From the NCBI RefSeq assembly GCF_017814275.1, contig NZ_JAGIYQ010000008.1, positions 1 through 64,000 on the forward strand: 64,000 bases of DNA, in the 5' to 3' direction. Numbering within the stretch: position 1 is the first letter of the stretch; each line of letters opens with the position of its first letter. Made by a program: the position numbers and the translations under genes. The notes beneath the pieces are model-generated. The model saw only the letters and a program-made list of their open reading frames with translations, did no database searches and was not told where the DNA came from. Shown one piece after another: positions 45,453-53,929 of this stretch. Source of the DNA: Gottfriedia endophytica. Its GTDB lineage: Bacteria > Bacillota > Bacilli > Bacillales > Bacillaceae_G.

Positions 45453-45603
45453 GTTTTTTTGAAATTTTTTAGGAAAAAAGTAAAGTTATTAAGGAAAAGT
45501 GGACGTATCGAAAATCAGAGTGTAATGTTCCGTAACATTCTGAGAGTAATTAATGTGCAATATCACTCTTTCTAAGAAGATGAACGAAATTCCTTTTTTT
45601 AAG

Positions 45604-45647
45604 AACAAAAAAAATCGCTTGGAAAAAGTTAATTTCGAAGCGACAAA
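45604..45647 (-). terminator. Terminator of the acetyltransferase gene
   Basis: On the minus strand TCGCTT and AAGCGA enclose a 17-base loop and are followed by eight T. Confidence 0.65.
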
Positions 45648-45660
45648 AAGCTCTGTTTAG

Positions 45661-46104
45661 TTATAAGGGGAATTTTGCTAATTGTTCACCCCAAGGTGCT
45701 AGTTCAGTTTCTATGAAACCAGCCTTTTCATAAGTAACTTTTGCAGCGATATTTGTTGGGTTATAACCAATCATAATATTAGGAATACTGGTTTTGTTCA
45801 TGTGCTTTATTTTTTCAATAACACAATGAATAGCCTGCTTGCCGATTCCTTTTTCTTGATATTTTTCATCAATCATTAATCGATAAATCCAGTAGTTGTG
45901 ATCGTCAGAATCAATCCCAAACATTGTAAATCCAACCATTTGGTTTTCAAGATAGATTCCCATTGCATAAAAGTCTTCTAAAAATTGACCCTCTGCTATG
46001 GAATAGAGATTAGAAGCGATAAATGGTTGTTGTTCTTTTTTTACTGATAAGGATATAGCTTCTTTCCAATTATCCTTGTCAATCGATCTCAATGTTATGT
46101 TCAA
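45661..46104 (-). CDS. GNAT acetyltransferase, polyamine acetyltransferase-like
   Basis: 147 residues. The start (ITLRSIDKDNWKEAISLSVKKEQQPFIASN) resembles BltD/spermidine acetyltransferases. The acetyl-CoA loop is RLMIDEKYQEKGIGKQAI near residue 75, and YEKAGFIETE near 124 closes the fold. It probably acetylates spermidine or a similar amine; the substrate is inferred from the N-terminus. The TTG start follows AGGAGG by nine bases. Confidence 0.8.
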   Translation of the reverse strand: MNITLRSIDKDNWKEAISLSVKKEQQPFIASNLYSIAEGQFLEDFYAMGIYLENQMVGFTMFGIDSDDHNYWIYRLMIDEKYQEKGIGKQAIHCVIEKIKHMNKTSIPNIMIGYNPTNIAAKVTYEKAGFIETELAPWGEQLAKFPL

Positions 46105-46225
46105 CTGAAAAATCCTCCTCTAAATTTAGCTAACTTTTTAGGGTTTTCTATATATTTCAATCACTAGGATAAAAAAACCTTTTATTAAATTAGCTAAATT
46201 AAAAATGGAGGTGTTTGATAGAGAA

Positions 46226-46849
46226 TTAGTTGTTGTTTAATTGATTTAAAAAGCGATCATGTAATCTAGAAAGGAATAGTAACGCTAAAATTGATCCAAT
46301 TAAAGCAAGAGACATGTCCCACTGTGAATCCCAAAAATCTCCTTGGGTTCCTAAAAAGTCTTTCCCAAGTTTTGTTCCCTTTACTAGTTTTGCAACAACA
46401 AATTCGCCAATTTCATACAATGCAGCAATTGAAAGTGAAATACTTAAAGTAATACCAACTAACCATGATCCTCTAGTTAATGGTGTTTTCCGGATCAATA
46501 TTTCTCTAATAACAATTGCTAACAATCCTTTAAGAAAATGTCCGAATCGATCATAGTTATTTCGATGTAAATGAAAATGATCTTTTATCCAATTAAAAAG
46601 AGGGACTTCTCCATATGTATAATGCCCTCCGATGAACATTAATATCGGGAGAAACGCTATGATTATATAGGAAAGAGTTGTGAAACGAAATTTATTGTAT
46701 GTGGCAATGAAAATAATTAACACAATTAATGCAGGAGTAGATTCTAATGTCCAAATAAGGTATCCTGCTGGCTTAATTAAAGACCAAATTATAACAGCAA
46801 TCACAATTAATAGTAAAAATAGATTAACGACTGAGCTATTCCATTTCAT
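46226..46849 (-). CDS. DUF2238 (YjdF-like) membrane protein
   Basis: 207 residues with about five or six membrane helices. The family signature is clear: GHYTYGEVPLFNWIKD near residue 74, NYDRFGHFLKG near 98, ALYEIGEFV near 144, and GTQGDFWDSQWDM near 167. The conserved acidic and aromatic residues lie in loops. Function unknown. Single gene with GGAGTG upstream. Confidence 0.88.
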   Translation of the reverse strand: MKWNSSVVNLFLLLIVIAVIIWSLIKPAGYLIWTLESTPALIVLIIFIATYNKFRFTTLSYIIIAFLPILMFIGGHYTYGEVPLFNWIKDHFHLHRNNYDRFGHFLKGLLAIVIREILIRKTPLTRGSWLVGITLSISLSIAALYEIGEFVVAKLVKGTKLGKDFLGTQGDFWDSQWDMSLALIGSILALLFLSRLHDRFLNQLNNN

Positions 46850-47006
46850 TTTATTTTATTCACTCCAAATAAAGATTCCTTTATTTAAAGTATTTGAAAA
46901 AAAGTTAATTTCATTCAAATTACTCGGTTAGATGTGAAAAAGAGATTAGAATTTGGCTGTGCTCATACTGCTTTAACAAAATCTTTTTTTAAACAACAAA
47001 ATATAG

Positions 47007-47037
47007 AAAGAGCCTAGATTTTTCATCCAAGCCCTTT
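47007..47037 (-). terminator. Terminator of the KOW-like small gene
   Basis: On the minus strand GAAAGGGCTTGGAT pairs with ATCTAGGCTCTTTC around GAAAA, then TATATTTTG. Confidence 0.65.
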
Positions 47038-47048
47038 CAACGTAAAAC

Positions 47049-47267
47049 TTATCTTTTTTTCTTTTTTTGTTCGATTGCAGTTAACTGAGTTTTTTTGACT
47101 ACTTCTAATTCTACTTGGACATGAACGTGTTTGTCGTTAATTTCTTTGACACTTAAGACCTTTCCTTTTCTCCCTTTAATAGTTACTGGGTCCCCAACTG
47201 CAGGAGCACTGTTATGCAATTGATTTAGCAATTCAACATTCTTTTCAAGATAGTGAACAACAACCAT
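47049..47267 (-). CDS. Small basic protein with a KOW-like motif
   Basis: 72 residues: an N-terminal helix (YLEKNVELLNQLHN), then VGDPVTIKGRKGKVLSVKEINDKHVHVQVELEV, which looks like a KOW/SH3-type beta barrel as seen in small RNA-binding or YkvS-like proteins, and a lysine-rich tail ending KKKKR. Nucleic-acid binding is inference. Upstream is GGGAGAGAATG. Not assigned to a named family. Confidence 0.6.
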   Translation of the reverse strand: MVVVHYLEKNVELLNQLHNSAPAVGDPVTIKGRKGKVLSVKEINDKHVHVQVELEVVKKTQLTAIEQKKKKR

Positions 47268-47405
47268 ATTTCATTCTCTCCCTTTTAAAATTAGTTGATG
47301 AACAGATAAGATTCAGAATCTGTTAATAAACACCTTATTTTAAAAGGGAAAATTTATGACCAAATTGATTGAATTTATGAAAGAATTCTTGTAAATAATT
47401 GAAGT

Positions 47406-47834
47406 TCAATTAAATGCTATACATAGTACACCAGCTGTAATGAGTCCAACACCTATTCCAGCTTGCAAATTAATTTTTTCATGTAGAATAACGAGTGCAA
47501 GAAGAATGGCGATTACAACACTTAGTTTATCAACAGGTGCAACTTGAGAAACTTTTCCTGTCTTTAGTGCGATAAAATAAAACAGCCAAGAACATGCTCC
47601 TGCAATTCCACTTAATGATATAAATAACACTGCTTTTCGATTAACTAAAACCTCTCCGATATGCCCAAGTTTTCCTTGTACCGTAATTACTCCAATCATA
47701 AACAGTGCCATAATGATTGACCGAATAGTGGTAGCGACGTTTGAGTCAATTCCATTTAATCCAATTTTTCCAAAAATCGATACGAATGCCGCACTTATTG
47801 CGGATAATAATGCAAATATCAGCCATGAGCTCAT
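47406..47834 (-). CDS. EamA-type half-size membrane transporter
   Basis: 142 residues forming a single EamA unit of five predicted helices, with the family end (VVIAILLALVILHEKINLQAGIGVGLITAGVLC) holding the conserved LHE. Most EamA transporters carry two such units. Stand-alone units exist and dimerise, so this is not necessarily truncated. Start MSSWLIFALLSAISAAF with GGAGGTTTC upstream. Substrate unknown. Confidence 0.85.
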   Translation of the reverse strand: MSSWLIFALLSAISAAFVSIFGKIGLNGIDSNVATTIRSIIMALFMIGVITVQGKLGHIGEVLVNRKAVLFISLSGIAGACSWLFYFIALKTGKVSQVAPVDKLSVVIAILLALVILHEKINLQAGIGVGLITAGVLCIAFN

Positions 47835-48351
47835 AAGAAACCTCCAATTAACCTTTATATTTACTAACTAAATTGTAAGATGTTTTGTTATCAAATTACA
47901 TATAGAATATCTTTATTTTATGATTTTTGGTGAAATTAATTTATTTTAATTGATGGAATAGGAGAACGGTTGAATTAATCAGTAAAACGGCTGAATTAAT
48001 ACAAAGCCACTCAACATACAAATCATAGTTCTATAAGAATTCACCATTCTGCCAAAATGCTTGTGTATAAATTCTTTTTTTATTGAATAGTTTAAAGTGA
48101 TATTCGATCCTTTATCCTTTTGATAATTTCGTATAGGTTTGTACTATTACGCACATACTTTTATTAGTAGTACCGTATTTTGTTTGTTTTGGGAATGTTT
48201 GTCACATGACATCAGTATATGAGACTACATACATAAGTAATCGAGTATTTTTGTATTAGATTCTCTCGTTATTAAAAGAAACACCCTTTTTGTTTACTAA
48301 CACAACTAAATCACATAGCTTTTTATCTTAAAAACTTAGGGGGTATTTGTA
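47835..48351. other. Intergenic region before cydA
   Basis: About 500 bases. A short direct repeat, ACGGTTGAATTAAT and ACGGCTGAATTAAT, lies near 47966-48001. A perfect inverted repeat, TGTCA-CA-TGACA, lies at 48200-48211. No ORF and no clear promoter were recognised. Confidence 0.4.
48200..48211 (+). promoter_or_regulatory. Palindrome upstream of cydA, possible operator
   Basis: TGTCACATGACA is a perfect inverted repeat with a two-base centre, about 140 bases before the start of the cytochrome bd operon. It does not match Fnr (TGTGA-N6-TCACA) or Rex sites well, so the factor is unknown. Confidence 0.35.
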
Positions 48352-49686
48352 ATGGATATGGACAATGTCACACTTAGTAGATTACTCATTGCGATGACAT
48401 TTGTTTTTCACATTATTTTTGCAACCATCGGGGTTGGAATTCCTGTGATGATTGCGATTGCTGAAGGATTGGGAATTTGGAAGAAGGATAATAACTACCT
48501 GTTGATGGCAAGACGATGGGCTCGAGGTTATACAATTACTGTTGCTGTTGGGGTTGTAACTGGAACGTGTCTTGGGTTACAGCTGTCCTTACTTTTTCCA
48601 AGCTTTATGAGGGTAGCAGGGCAAGCAATTAGTCTACCTCTATTTATGGAGACGTTTGCGTTCTTTTTTGAAGCAATTTTTCTTGGTATTTATTTATACA
48701 CTTGGGATCGATTTAAAAAACGAACATCTCATTGGTTGTTTATCTTTCCGGTTATTATAGGAGCTAATTTATCTGCATTCTTTATTACAACAGTAAATGC
48801 TTTTATGAATACACCTCAAGGTTTTACGCTTAAGAATGGGGTAATTAAAACAATTGATCCAATTGCTGCAATGTTTAATCCTGCGACACCAGCTAAATCG
48901 ATGCATGTCATTGTAACGGCTTATACAGCTTCAGCTCTGATTTTAGGGTCTATTGCTGCTGTCCAATACCTACGTGGAAAGAGAAGCGAGTACATAACAA
49001 AAAGTCTTCGTTTAGCGGTTACGATGGGATTGATTTTTGGAATATTAACGGGTATTACAGGCGATTTTTCTGCTAAATTTTTAGCCAAACATCAACCTGA
49101 AAAACTAGCAGCAATGGAATGGCATTTTAAGACAGAAAGAGGAGCACCGTTCATATTTTATGGAACTTTAAATAAAGATACGGAAGAAGTAAAGTATGCG
49201 ATTAAAATACCTAAACTTCTTAGCTTTCTTTCTTTCTCAGACTTTAATGCAAAAGTGATCGGGTTAGATGAGTTTCCAAAAGATGAGACACCACCTTTGT
49301 ATATTCACTATTTATTTGATGTGAAAATGACATTAGTTGGATTAATGCTTTTTATGGCATTTATTTATGTATTATGTTCGAGATTGAAAAAGGAATGGAT
49401 GCATAATAAATGGCTATTAGTTGGCTTGTCCTGTGCTGGTCCATTTGCAATGGCCTCTATTGAACTCGGTTGGACCTTAGCTGAGGTTGGTAGGCAGCCA
49501 TGGATTTTAAGAGGGTATATGAAAGTGGCGCAAGGGGCTACTACTGCTAGTGGTCTAGGTAGTATGTTCTGGTTATTCTTAGTCTTATATTTATTGTTAG
49601 CAATTTTCAGTATAGTTGTCATTCGAAAAATGTTTATACAGAATCCACCTGAAGATGAAATGAAATATCGCTTTAATAACATATAG
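48352..49686 (+). CDS. cydA: Cytochrome bd-type quinol oxidase subunit I (YthA type)
   Basis: Oxidises quinol and reduces oxygen to water, carrying the haems. 444 residues, about nine helices. His20 in FVFHIIFATIG and His185 in KSMHVIVTAY are candidate haem ligands, and the conserved GRQPW lies near 382. The quinol loop is of the short type. Overall features resemble YthA of B. subtilis more than CydA. AGGGGG ribosome site. First of three genes; cydCD, needed for assembly, are not in the window. Confidence 0.93.
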   Translation: MDMDNVTLSRLLIAMTFVFHIIFATIGVGIPVMIAIAEGLGIWKKDNNYLLMARRWARGYTITVAVGVVTGTCLGLQLSLLFPSFMRVAGQAISLPLFMETFAFFFEAIFLGIYLYTWDRFKKRTSHWLFIFPVIIGANLSAFFITTVNAFMNTPQGFTLKNGVIKTIDPIAAMFNPATPAKSMHVIVTAYTASALILGSIAAVQYLRGKRSEYITKSLRLAVTMGLIFGILTGITGDFSAKFLAKHQPEKLAAMEWHFKTERGAPFIFYGTLNKDTEEVKYAIKIPKLLSFLSFSDFNAKVIGLDEFPKDETPPLYIHYLFDVKMTLVGLMLFMAFIYVLCSRLKKEWMHNKWLLVGLSCAGPFAMASIELGWTLAEVGRQPWILRGYMKVAQGATTASGLGSMFWLFLVLYLLLAIFSIVVIRKMFIQNPPEDEMKYRFNNI

Positions 49687-49705
49687 AAGAAAAGGAGGAA
49701 GAGAG

Positions 49706-50722
49706 GTGAATATTCAATTATTAGGTATGATTGTTTTGTGGACTTTTCTATACGGCTATATTATCGTAGCATCGATTGACTTTGGAGCTGGATTTTTTGC
49801 TTATTATGGAAAAATGACAAAACAAGATCATGTTATTAATAATATCATTGACCGGTATTTAGCTCCTGTGTGGGAAGTAACCAATGTATTTTTTGTCTTT
49901 TTCTTTGTAGGTCTAATCGGTTTTTTTCCAAGTGTAGCTTACTATTTAGGAACAGCATTGCTAATTCCTGGAAGTATAGCGTTAGTCTTATTATCTATTC
50001 GTGGATCGTTTTATGCTTTTTCAAATTATGGGTCCAAGGACAATAAAGTCTATTTATTCTTGTATGGTGCAACTGGACTTTTAATTCCTGCCGCATTATG
50101 TACTGTCCTCACAATTTCTGGAGGAGGGTTTATTACAGAAAAGAATGGAGCCGTTCAGTTTTTAGCAGGTAAGCTTTTTTCAAGCTTATATTCGTGGAGT
50201 GTTGTCATTATTGCGATTATTTCCGTCTTATATATTAGCGCTACATTTTTAACCTATTATGCAAATCGCGCGAAAGATTATGGTGCACTTGCTATTCTAA
50301 GGCGCTATGCATTATTCTGGAGTATCCCAACTATCCTTGCAAGTTTTTTAGTATTTGTTGGATTACGTGATAATAATGTTCATTTCTATCAAAGAATTAT
50401 TGATAAATATTGGTGGATGTTTGCTCTATCGCTAGTCTGTTTTATCGTAGCTTCTCTTCTGATATTATTTAAACGCAATTATGGAACGGCATTTATCTTT
50501 GTCATGCTACAATACTTCTTTGCTTTTTATGGTTACGGAGCGTCACATTTGCCATATATTTTGGATCCATATATTACAATCTATAGTGGATTTACAGTTC
50601 ACACGGCAGCGGTTGCACTCGTTATCGTATTCATATTAGGTTTAGTATTGTTAATCCCGTCCCTTATCATATTAATGAGATTATTTTTATTCAACGCTGA
50701 CTACATTCAGGGGAAAAAGTAA
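49706..50722 (+). CDS. cydB: Cytochrome bd-type quinol oxidase subunit II (YthB type)
   Basis: The 338-residue partner of CydA, with eight or nine helices and the subunit II start LWTFLYGYIIVASIDFGAGFF. It starts with GTG, seven bases after AAGGAGG, and lies 19 bases downstream of cydA. Its TAA stop overlaps the ATG of the small protein that follows by one base. Confidence 0.92.
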   Translation: MNIQLLGMIVLWTFLYGYIIVASIDFGAGFFAYYGKMTKQDHVINNIIDRYLAPVWEVTNVFFVFFFVGLIGFFPSVAYYLGTALLIPGSIALVLLSIRGSFYAFSNYGSKDNKVYLFLYGATGLLIPAALCTVLTISGGGFITEKNGAVQFLAGKLFSSLYSWSVVIIAIISVLYISATFLTYYANRAKDYGALAILRRYALFWSIPTILASFLVFVGLRDNNVHFYQRIIDKYWWMFALSLVCFIVASLLILFKRNYGTAFIFVMLQYFFAFYGYGASHLPYILDPYITIYSGFTVHTAAVALVIVFILGLVLLIPSLIILMRLFLFNADYIQGKK

Positions 50723-50838
50723 TGAAGGATAAAGGACGATCTCACACGTCTGCTAAACAAGAAAAGAAGCTTGTAATCACATGTTTTATCGTGGCATTTA
50801 TCGTATTGTTATCGATGATTGGAAAATTGTTTAGGTGA
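50722..50838 (+). CDS. 38-residue single-helix membrane protein, probable bd-oxidase small subunit
   Basis: The ATG overlaps the last base of cydB. The product begins MKDKGRSHTSAKQEKKL, a positively charged cytoplasmic segment, followed by one membrane helix (VITCFIVAFIVLLSMIGKLF) and ends at Arg38. Size, charge pattern and position match the small accessory subunits of bd oxidases (CydX, CydS, YthC types) that stabilise the haem site. It is below the usual length cutoff for gene finding. Confidence 0.8.
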   Translation: MKDKGRSHTSAKQEKKLVITCFIVAFIVLLSMIGKLFR

Positions 50839-50899
50839 TACGGTGCCGATGATACTGGTGCCTGTGCCTGTCACTTTTTAGAGTGTGAATAAAGTGTGG

Positions 50900-50928
50900 A
50901 AAAAGTCGAGGGTAACTCGACTTTTTAT
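50900..50928 (+). terminator. Terminator of the cytochrome bd operon
   Basis: AAAAAGTCGAG and CTCGACTTTTT form an 11-pair stem around GGTAA, with a T-rich tail. Confidence 0.92.
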
Positions 50929-51049
50929 TTTGGAGTTTAATTAAAAAATCAGTCTGAGTTACTTTATATGAAAGGGTTTCAAAGTATAGAGCATTTTAAA
51001 CTAAAAATATTCAATATTTAATCACAAACGAATTAAGGCAAAATTATAT

Positions 51050-51084
51050 GGCATGAGCTCGGTTCAATACCGAAAATCATGCCA
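51050..51084 (+). other. Hairpin resembling a tRNA acceptor/T-arm minihelix
   Basis: GGCATGA (51050-51056) pairs with TCATGCC (51077-51083). Inside, TCGG pairs with CCGA around the seven-base loop TTCAATA, which fits the tRNA T-loop pattern TTCRANN. An A follows like a discriminator base. No D-arm or anticodon arm is present, and no CCA. It may be a chance hairpin in this gene-free stretch (50929-51200). Confidence 0.35.
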
Positions 51085-51200
51085 ATATAAAGTTGCCGAA
51101 ATATCATGTTTAACTTTTTTGGATTCAGCACATATTGATCAACGAAATGTACTGTTTTATTATCCTTTATGATTAAGAAGTAAAGAGGGAATCATCTCTA

Positions 51201-52562
51201 CTAAGAGTGACCCCATTTTCTATAAATCAAATACACACCCATTCCTAAAACTAGCCAAACTAAAAATAAAATCCAAGTTGTAAGTGGTAAATTAATCATT
51301 AATCCAATACAGCAAATAAGTGTAATCAAAGGCAATATTGGAACAAACGGAACTTTAAATGATCTTTTCAGCTCTGGCTTGGTTTTACGAAGGATCATTA
51401 ACGAAATTGTTACCATAATGAATGTCAATAATGCACTTATATTTACTAAGTTTGTTAATAGTTTTAAATCAATGAAACCTGCAAGAATGGCTCCAATCGT
51501 TCCAACAGCATAAGTTGAAAAGGTAGGTACATTTGATTGGGCATGTACTGATGAGAACTTTCTAGGAAGAAGCTGATCCCTACTCATTACGAAAAGTATT
51601 CGTGTAGAGGCATAAATACATGCAAGAATGACTGCTAACATTCCGATAATAGCCCCGAGTGAAATAATTTCTGAAACTAAGTTAGCTCCGGATATTTTAA
51701 GAACATATGCCATTGCGTCAGGAACGTTTAATTCCTTGAAAGGGACTACACCTGTCATAACTAGACATACTCCTATATATAACACGGTGGAAATTAATAA
51801 AGAAGCGATAATTCCAAATGCAAGATCACGCTGTGGATTTTTTACTTCTTCAGCAGATGTTGCAATTGCATCAAACCCAATAAATGAAAAGAAAACAGAA
51901 GCTGCTCCTGTTATTACGCCATGTATTCCAAATGGGAAAAATGGCGTCCAATTACTCGGCTTTACATAAAAAGAACCAACGACGATAAATAAAAAAATTA
52001 CACATAATTTTACTAAAACCATTAAATTGTTAACTTTTTTACTTTCTTTTGTCCCTCTTGAAACAAGCCACGTAATGAGTAGAACGACACAAATGGCCGG
52101 TAAATTCATTATTCCACCTTTTCCAGGTATATTCGTCAAATTTTTAGGAATTGAAAGATTAAATAAGTCCAAGAAATTTCCGAAATAGGAAGTCCAACTA
52201 TTTGCAACAGCTGCAACAGATAATAGATAAATGGACAATACACACCATCCAGTTAAAAAGGCTACAAACTCACCAATACTTACATATGTATACGTATAAA
52301 TGCTCCCAGAGATTGGCAGAGCAGATCCGAGTTCTGCGTAACAAAGTGCTACAATCCCACAAATGATCCCGGCGAGTATAAATGAAAAAATAATAGAAGG
52401 TCCAGCATTTTTTGCAGCAACTATTCCTGTTAATACCATAATACCAGTGCCAATAATGGTGCCAATTCCCATGAGAGTTAAATCAAATGAGCCTAATGAT
52501 TTCGTTCCGCTAGTATGGGTTAATAAATCAGATATTTCCTTTTTTTTAAATAAGTTGTCCAT
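51201..52562 (-). CDS. APC-family amino acid permease
   Basis: 453 residues with about twelve helices. It has the unwound first helix GIGTIIGTGIMVLTG near residue 32, CYAELGSALPISGSIYTYTY near 75, and FIGFDAIATSAEEVKNPQRD near 225, the APC pattern of the cationic/branched transporter group (YfnA-like). It imports an amino acid with protons; the substrate is unknown. The start is set at 52562 (MDNLFKKKEIS), with CGAGGT upstream. A longer in-frame start at 52613 has no ribosome site. Monocistronic. Confidence 0.9.
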   Translation of the reverse strand: MDNLFKKKEISDLLTHTSGTKSLGSFDLTLMGIGTIIGTGIMVLTGIVAAKNAGPSIIFSFILAGIICGIVALCYAELGSALPISGSIYTYTYVSIGEFVAFLTGWCVLSIYLLSVAAVANSWTSYFGNFLDLFNLSIPKNLTNIPGKGGIMNLPAICVVLLITWLVSRGTKESKKVNNLMVLVKLCVIFLFIVVGSFYVKPSNWTPFFPFGIHGVITGAASVFFSFIGFDAIATSAEEVKNPQRDLAFGIIASLLISTVLYIGVCLVMTGVVPFKELNVPDAMAYVLKISGANLVSEIISLGAIIGMLAVILACIYASTRILFVMSRDQLLPRKFSSVHAQSNVPTFSTYAVGTIGAILAGFIDLKLLTNLVNISALLTFIMVTISLMILRKTKPELKRSFKVPFVPILPLITLICCIGLMINLPLTTWILFLVWLVLGMGVYLIYRKWGHS

Positions 52563-52785
52563 TTTAATACCTCGGAAAATGTTTAGTAGATTATCTATTA
52601 GTAGTATGTTCAAAAATAGAGATCTTAACTAAGAAGATTGGTAATAGTGGACAATTAATGAATAAAACCAAGGTATTCAACAGACAATATCTCTATTAAC
52701 AAAGGTAAGGGAAATATGTGGAAAGCATAATACCTTTTAATTTTGTTATTGGAGGTGGTTTAAAGAATATGGCTCTTTTCTAAAA

Positions 52786-52968
52786 GATTGTTGCTTTTGA
52801 GATTTGAAACTTAAAGACAAAAGTTGATTACAATGGAAGGTGCGAGACTCCTGTGGGAATAGCGTGAAGGCTGAGACCCCGCAGGCTTGCCGAGGAGGCT
52901 AGCTCACGCCACGCGGAAAGGGAGCAACCTGGAGTTGTAATTAACTAACGCACTCTAAAATAACAACA
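52786..52968 (+). repeat. MITE-like hairpin repeat, copy 5 (subtype B)
   Basis: The left end is GATTGTTGCTTTTGAGA and the right end CTCTAAAATAACAACAA. The arms are AAGTTGATTACAATGGAAGG and CCTGGAGTTGTAATTAACT. Like copy 1 it is preceded by CTCTTTTCTAAAA, so the homology extends left of the terminal repeat. It fills the gap between the permease and the azoreductase. Confidence 0.88.
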
Positions 52969-53119
52969 AAAATAGAAAACAGTCAAAAATATTAGATAGA
53001 GAAAATGCCCTTAATACATAGTTAAAGCTTGAGAAAGTGAGTTACTAATCATGGGAAAATTTATGGATTCATTTAAAAAAATGTTCGCGCTAGACGATTC
53101 AGAAGGTGAGGAAATAAAA

Positions 53120-53755
53120 ATGACAACCGTTTTATATATTACTGCTCATCCAAATGATGCTTCTACTTCTTATAGTATGGCTGTTGGAAAAGAGTTTATC
53201 GAAGCATATAAACAAAACCATCCAAATGATCAAGTTGTTCATATTGATTTGTATAAAGAAAGCATTCCACATATTGATGCAGATGTATTTTCAGGGTGGG
53301 GAAAACTTCAATCTGGTCAAGCGTTTGATAATCTTTCAGAGACTGAGAAAGCAAAGGTTGGTCGTTTAAATGAGCTTGTTAACCAATTCGTTGAAGCAGA
53401 TAAGTATGTTTTTGTAACACCTTTGTGGAATTTCTCTTTTCCTCCAATTATGAAAGCATATATTGATTCAGTAAGTGTTGCAGGAAAAACATTTAAATAC
53501 ACTGACCAAGGTCCTCAAGGGTTATTGCCAAATAAGAAAGCTTTACACATCCAAGCTCGTGGTGGAGTTTATTCTGAAGGACCAGCTGCAAATCTAGAAA
53601 TGGGGCATCGTTATTTAAGTGTTATCATGAGTTTCTTCGGTATTACTGATTTTAAAGGATTATTTGTTGAAGGTCATAATCAGTTCCAAGATAGAGCACA
53701 GGAAATTAAAGAGAAAGCAATCCAACAAGCGAAAGAAATGGCAAAAGATTTTTAA
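53120..53755 (+). CDS. azoR: FMN-dependent NADH-azoreductase
   Basis: A flavodoxin-fold quinone/azo reductase of 211 residues. FMN-binding segments are [18 protein letters not shown] near residue 6 and [20 protein letters not shown] near 96, and [11 protein letters not shown] lies near 146. It reduces quinones and azo compounds with NADH, generally for thiol-stress protection. ATG 53120 follows GGTGAGGAAAT. The frame is open back to ATG 53051, which would add 23 residues. Confidence 0.92.
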   Translation: MTTVLYITAHPNDASTSYSMAVGKEFIEAYKQNHPNDQVVHIDLYKESIPHIDADVFSGWGKLQSGQAFDNLSETEKAKVGRLNELVNQFVEADKYVFVTPLWNFSFPPIMKAYIDSVSVAGKTFKYTDQGPQGLLPNKKALHIQARGGVYSEGPAANLEMGHRYLSVIMSFFGITDFKGLFVEGHNQFQDRAQEIKEKAIQQAKEMAKDF

Positions 53756-53769
53756 TTTAAGCTTTATCC

Positions 53770-53807
53770 AAAAAAAGTCATTCCCGGTCAAAGGAATGGC
53801 TTTTTGT
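53770..53807 (+). terminator. Terminator after azoR
   Basis: AAAAAGTCATTCC and GGAATGGCTTTTT pair (one G-U) around CGGTCAAA. Confidence 0.88.
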
Positions 53808-53929
53808 TTCGTCTTCTTTTTAATTTAATGTCGTTTTATGACGATTTCAGAATTATTAAAAAGAAAACAAAAGGATTATACTACTTTTTGTTGAATGTAT
53901 TGTATAAAACTTGTTATGGAGTTAAAAAA

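Noticed and set aside
49365-49682. 105-codon minus-strand ORF inside cydA
   Set aside because: It is antisense to the conserved GRQPW region of CydA, with no ribosome site.
51628-51969. 113-codon plus-strand ORF inside the amino acid permease gene
   Set aside because: It is antisense to conserved permease helices, with no initiation signal or family match.
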